Assembly: GCA_007096045.1 (NCBI GenBank)
Contig: SFAU01000094.1
Span: 1-33,095, forward strand
DNA from: Microcystis novacekii Mn_MB_F_20050700_S1
Lineage (GTDB): Bacteria > Cyanobacteriota > Cyanobacteriia > Cyanobacteriales > Microcystaceae
Direction: 5' to 3'
DNA length: 33,095 bases
Shown here: positions 33,007 through 33,095 of the stretch, one piece after another
How the letters are laid out: every line of letters starts with the position of its first letter
How positions within the stretch are numbered: position 1 is the stretch's first letter
The notes under the pieces: generated by a model
Database searches by the model: none
Told to the model about the DNA's origin: nothing
Seen by the model: only the letters and a program-made list of their open reading frames with translations
Program-made: the position numbers and the translations under genes

Positions 33007-33095
33007 TCATTTATCTTCCTCTTTTGATTCAGAAGAAGAAGACCATTGCGCCAAACCAGCACCAATTAAAGCACTAGGACATGATAAGGCAATGA
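33007..33095 (-). CDS. C-terminal end of an unknown protein (partial)
   Basis: The last 28 codons of a minus-strand gene run off the window edge. They read IALSCPSALIGAGLAQ, then WSSSSESKEEDK and a TGA stop at 33007-33009. The hydrophobic part followed by a charged tail suggests the end of a membrane segment with a short soluble tail. I cannot assign a family. The IS30 fragment begins 19 bases after the stop. Confidence 0.5.
   Translation of the reverse strand, partial: IALSCPSALIGAGLAQWSSSSESKEEDK

Overview
This is cyanobacterial chromosomal DNA. The gene content shows it: a photosystem II D2 C-terminus, the photosystem I subunit PsaK, the NblS/Hik33 sensor kinase, the proton extrusion protein PxcA, a DUF1997 protein beside a Rieske protein, and a GrrP/GrrA locus. 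The octamer GCGATCGC (HIP1) recurs about once every 2-3 kb. Heptamer arrays, MITE-like repeats and an IS30 remnant point to a repeat-rich genome of the Microcystis type. The genus is an inference, not proven.

Layout. 1-2.1 kb: end of psbD with its terminator, a secreted DUF3011 protein, a small toxin-antitoxin pair, and psaK on the minus strand. 2.2-6.5 kb: trpF, then an SDR oxidoreductase-folE pair (minus), a single-span membrane protein, a lipoprotein and a zinc-ribbon membrane protein. 6.5-9.2 kb (minus): nblS, a DUF4359 protein and a 59-residue zinc-ribbon protein. 9.5-17.2 kb (plus): a GT4 glycosyltransferase, pxcA, an RND exporter and an NhaP-type Na+/H+ antiporter, so ion and proton handling genes sit together. 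17.2-18.4 kb (minus): a polar amino acid ABC ATPase and a DUF29 protein. A clean 131-bp MITE with a 9-bp target duplication follows, then a solo HsdR_N-type nuclease-like gene. 20-22.7 kb: a PQQ-type sugar dehydrogenase lipoprotein, grrP, and a grrA RiPP precursor gene that is broken in two. 22.9-25.4 kb (minus): DUF1997 protein, Rieske protein and an exopolysaccharide sugar transferase. 25.4-28.8 kb: a possible small RNA, a frameshifted response regulator, a small acidic protein, a repeat-bearing intergenic stretch, a large membrane protein with a duplicated module, and an unknown protein. 29-31 kb (minus): a two-gene operon of an SMC/OLD-like ATPase and a PD-(D/E)XK-like protein. 31.1-33.1 kb: an RluE-like pseudouridine synthase, heptamer arrays, an ABC-2 permease, an IS30 fragment and the end of an unknown gene.

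The most interesting items are the ATPase plus nuclease-like pair (28964-30918), which looks like an uncharacterised defence module, and the grrP/grrA locus, where the RiPP precursor is disrupted by foreign-looking sequence and no maturase gene lies nearby. The perfect MITE at 18528-18658, and the heptanucleotide arrays that repeatedly sit directly against stop codons, are also notable. All family assignments come from reading motifs and from memory of the families; no database search was run.
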